Source: Halorarum halophilum (GTDB lineage Archaea; Halobacteriota; Halobacteria; Halobacteriales; Haloferacaceae). Taken from it: a stretch of 64,000 bases of DNA. The position numbers were made by a program, and so were the translations under genes. Where the stretch lies: assembly GCF_013401515.1 (NCBI RefSeq), contig NZ_CP058529.1:3162001-3226000 (forward strand), in the 5' to 3' direction. Shown piece by piece: positions 62,533 to 64,000 of this stretch. The notes under the pieces are model-generated. The model was not told the DNA's origin, searched no databases, and saw only the letters and a list, made by a program, of their open reading frames with translations. The stretch's first letter is position 1; the number at the start of each line of letters is the position of its first letter.

Positions 62533-63441
62533 ATGCACCTATCGGGGACTGTCGTTCCCATGGCTGCGCCTATCCACAGGCGCGGCGGGGACATCGACGT
62601 ACCTACCCTCGAGGACTTCACGGAATCCTTAGTCAATGCGGGGGTACACGGTCTCTTCCCCGGAAGTTCGATTGGCGAATTTCCGAGCCTGACCCGCGAG
62701 CAGAACCATCAGATCATCGAGATTGTCGCAGAGACCGCTGCTGATGACACGGACGTACTTGCCGGCTGCTGTGACACAAGTGTTGACGGCGTCATCGACA
62801 ACGTTCGCGCCGCGGACGCTGCCGGCGCGGATGCAGCTGTCGTCGTCACCCCCTACTACCTCAATACGACACAGAATGGACTGTACCGCTTTTTCACCAG
62901 CGTCGCCGACCGTACGACGCTGCCGGTCCTCGTCTACAACATCCCCTCGCTGACCGGCAACCACGTCGAGGTCGAGACGATCACCAAACTGGCCGCTCAT
63001 GACGACATCGTGGGGGTGAAAGACACCTCCGGCGACCTTACCTACCACCACCGTGTCATTGAGGAGACACCTGACTCCTTCGCAGTCTTCCAGGGTGCGA
63101 CCGAACTAGCTGTCGCTTCACTCGACTTGGGTGCGTCCGGCATCATCGCCGGCCCCGCGAATATCTTCCCCGAGGCGCTTGCACGGCTCTACGAAGCTCA
63201 CCAGTCTCACGATCACGACGAAGTCCGGCGTCTGATGAACCAGGTCGTCGTTCCCCTCGTCACCGCTACGAGTGACGTTCCGACCGCCGCGGGGATCAAG
63301 CACCTTGTCGGGCGAAGCGGACTCGATGTTGGCGAACCGCTCGCTCCACTTCCAAAGCTCGACGATGATGAACGCGACCGGCTCGACCAAACCTATGAAC
63401 GCATCGTCGAACGTCTCGAAACGTCTACTGCCGAACAGTAA
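62533..63441 (+). CDS. DapA-family aldolase/dehydratase (2-keto-3-deoxy-pentonate dehydratase or KDG aldolase candidate)
   Basis: 302 residues, full-length DHDPS-fold (class I aldolase). 'GLFPGSSIGEFPSLTREQN' (substrate binding), 'VVTPYYLNTTQNGLYRFF' (catalytic Tyr), 'VYNIPSLTGNHV' and the Schiff-base Lys in 'IVGVKDTSGDLTYH'. DapA homologues include dehydratases that make 2-oxoglutarate semialdehyde from 2-keto-3-deoxy-pentonate, the step just before the ALDH above, as well as 2-keto-3-deoxygluconate aldolases. The position next to ALDH and the pentose enzymes favours a sugar-acid role over lysine synthesis. Confidence 0.85.
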   Translation: MHLSGTVVPMAAPIHRRGGDIDVPTLEDFTESLVNAGVHGLFPGSSIGEFPSLTREQNHQIIEIVAETAADDTDVLAGCCDTSVDGVIDNVRAADAAGADAAVVVTPYYLNTTQNGLYRFFTSVADRTTLPVLVYNIPSLTGNHVEVETITKLAAHDDIVGVKDTSGDLTYHHRVIEETPDSFAVFQGATELAVASLDLGASGIIAGPANIFPEALARLYEAHQSHDHDEVRRLMNQVVVPLVTATSDVPTAAGIKHLVGRSGLDVGEPLAPLPKLDDDERDRLDQTYERIVERLETSTAEQ

Positions 63442-63623
63442 TACCACCACCCGACGATACGATTCGTCCCGAGTCAGCTTTCTCCGCCCCGAACTTTCCG
63501 AACCCTGAGTGACGTCGTCCATTCGTATTGCGCTCGGCACAGATTTGCTAACCTGCTTGAGCACTCAACGTCGACGTCAGCAAAAGGGTGGAACGCCTCG
63601 GTCACACAGCGAGTGCGACGAGA

Positions 63624-64000
63624 TTAGGCGTTGTTGATCTCCTGGTCGATCCGGCTCTGTGCATCGTTGAGCGCCTTTTTGGGTGTCTTGTCCTGGACGA
63701 GCGCTTTGTTGCACTCCGTGTAGACGATCTCGGAGAACGTTGAATAATCCGGCGTCGCCGGCCGGGCGCTCGTTTGCTGGAGCGCCTCCGCGAAGGTCTC
63801 GAGAAGGGGCGCCTGCTCGAAGTATTCCTCGGTGTAGAGGTCCTTTCGAACTGGCAACCTGCTGTGTTCGAGTGCGAGCGTTTCTTGGGCCTCTTTCGTC
63901 GCCACAAACTGGGCGAACTGCTGGGCTGCTTCCTTGTTCTCGGAAAACTTGTTGACGAAGATACTCCAGCCACCAAGACAGGAGTTCGGCGCGTCCGGGT
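63624..64000 (-). CDS. ABC transporter sugar-binding protein, C-terminal part (cut by window end)
   Basis: The open frame runs to the window edge with no start, so the gene continues beyond 64000. The visible about 125 residues read 'GGWSIFVNKFSENKEAAQQFAQFVATKEAQETLALEHSRLPVRKDLYT...', the C-terminal lobe of extracellular solute-binding family 1 proteins, with the 'FV-x-x-x-x-Q-x-x-L-A-x-x-x-x-x-x-P-x-R' pattern. It is probably the sugar importer of the pentose/xyloside locus. The substrate is inferred from neighbours only. Confidence 0.8.
   Translation of the reverse strand, partial: PDAPNSCLGGWSIFVNKFSENKEAAQQFAQFVATKEAQETLALEHSRLPVRKDLYTEEYFEQAPLLETFAEALQQTSARPATPDYSTFSEIVYTECNKALVQDKTPKKALNDAQSRIDQEINNA

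Noticed and set aside
1-64000. tRNA, rRNA or CRISPR array
   Set aside because: I found no cloverleaf with CCA-end context, rRNA segment or regularly spaced direct repeats by eye; a tRNAscan-SE/CRISPR search would be decisive.

Overview
The window is haloarchaeal DNA (class Halobacteria). The evidence is high GC content, very acidic proteins, Tat-type lipoproteins with an RR motif before a lipobox Cys, a TFB transcription factor paralogue, a family B DNA polymerase, a PGF-CTERM-like sorting tail, and genes joined by ATGA overlaps. Plasmid-type genes (RPA-like OB-fold protein, ParA remnant, ArdC-like antirestriction remnant, toxin-antitoxin pairs, extra TFB, siderophore cluster), many broken genes, dispersed repeats and the absence of rRNA or tRNA genes suggest a megaplasmid or a chromosomal accessory region. 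That replicon assignment is inference.

Layout. 1-2.1 kb: two adjacent toxin-antitoxin loci (winged-helix plus truncated PemK-like toxin; intact VapBC) and a frameshifted PGF-CTERM surface protein. 2.1-4.6 kb: two Tat-lipoprotein beta-propellers. 4.6-6 kb: GC-rich repeat and RPA-like gene. 6.3-9.8 kb: a low-GC three-gene cassette encoding a membrane-anchored TIR protein, a 3-TM protein (ATGA-coupled) and a STAND-like protein with a GxPLxL motif but no Walker A lysine. I consider this the best candidate for an undescribed, probably immune, system. 10-13.1 kb: membrane proteins, a decayed integrase and a frameshifted PD-(D/E)XK-like gene with 14-residue repeats. 13.3-14.8 kb: SWIM-like protein and TFB, each preceded by a conserved covarying hairpin leader that recurs before ardC at 50.1 kb.

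15.4-28.4 kb is metabolic: UspA, a tripartite tricarboxylate transporter (TctA/TctB/TctC), MBL hydrolase, zinc dehydrogenase, RraA-like aldolase, IclR regulator, uronate-dehydrogenase-like epimerase, then homoserine dehydrogenase with an ACT protein and two convergent AroD paralogues. 28.7-33 kb is a DNA-damage-type cluster: SRAP protein, Walker-A-less RecA-like protein, small coiled-coil protein and a PolB with altered motif C, in an arrangement reminiscent of bacterial ImuA/SRAP mutasome loci.

33.6-43.9 kb is a hydroxamate/citrate (NIS) siderophore operon: dat, ddc, two IucA/IucC synthetases, acetyltransferase and N-hydroxylase, ending in a broken MFS gene. It is preceded by three DtxR/Idr-like palindromes, the third facing an amphi-Trp gene. 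44-49 kb: UspA, SLC13/RCK permease, CorC-like protein. 49-52.6 kb: repeats and gene ruins (ArdC, ComEC-like, ParA). 52.8-64 kb: threonine synthase, a FAD/Fe-S dehydrogenase and a pentose/xyloside locus (Gfo/Idh xylose-dehydrogenase-like, GH31 alpha-xylosidase-like, ALDH, DapA-like, sugar ABC binding protein cut by the window end), fitting oxidative (Weimberg-type) pentose degradation.
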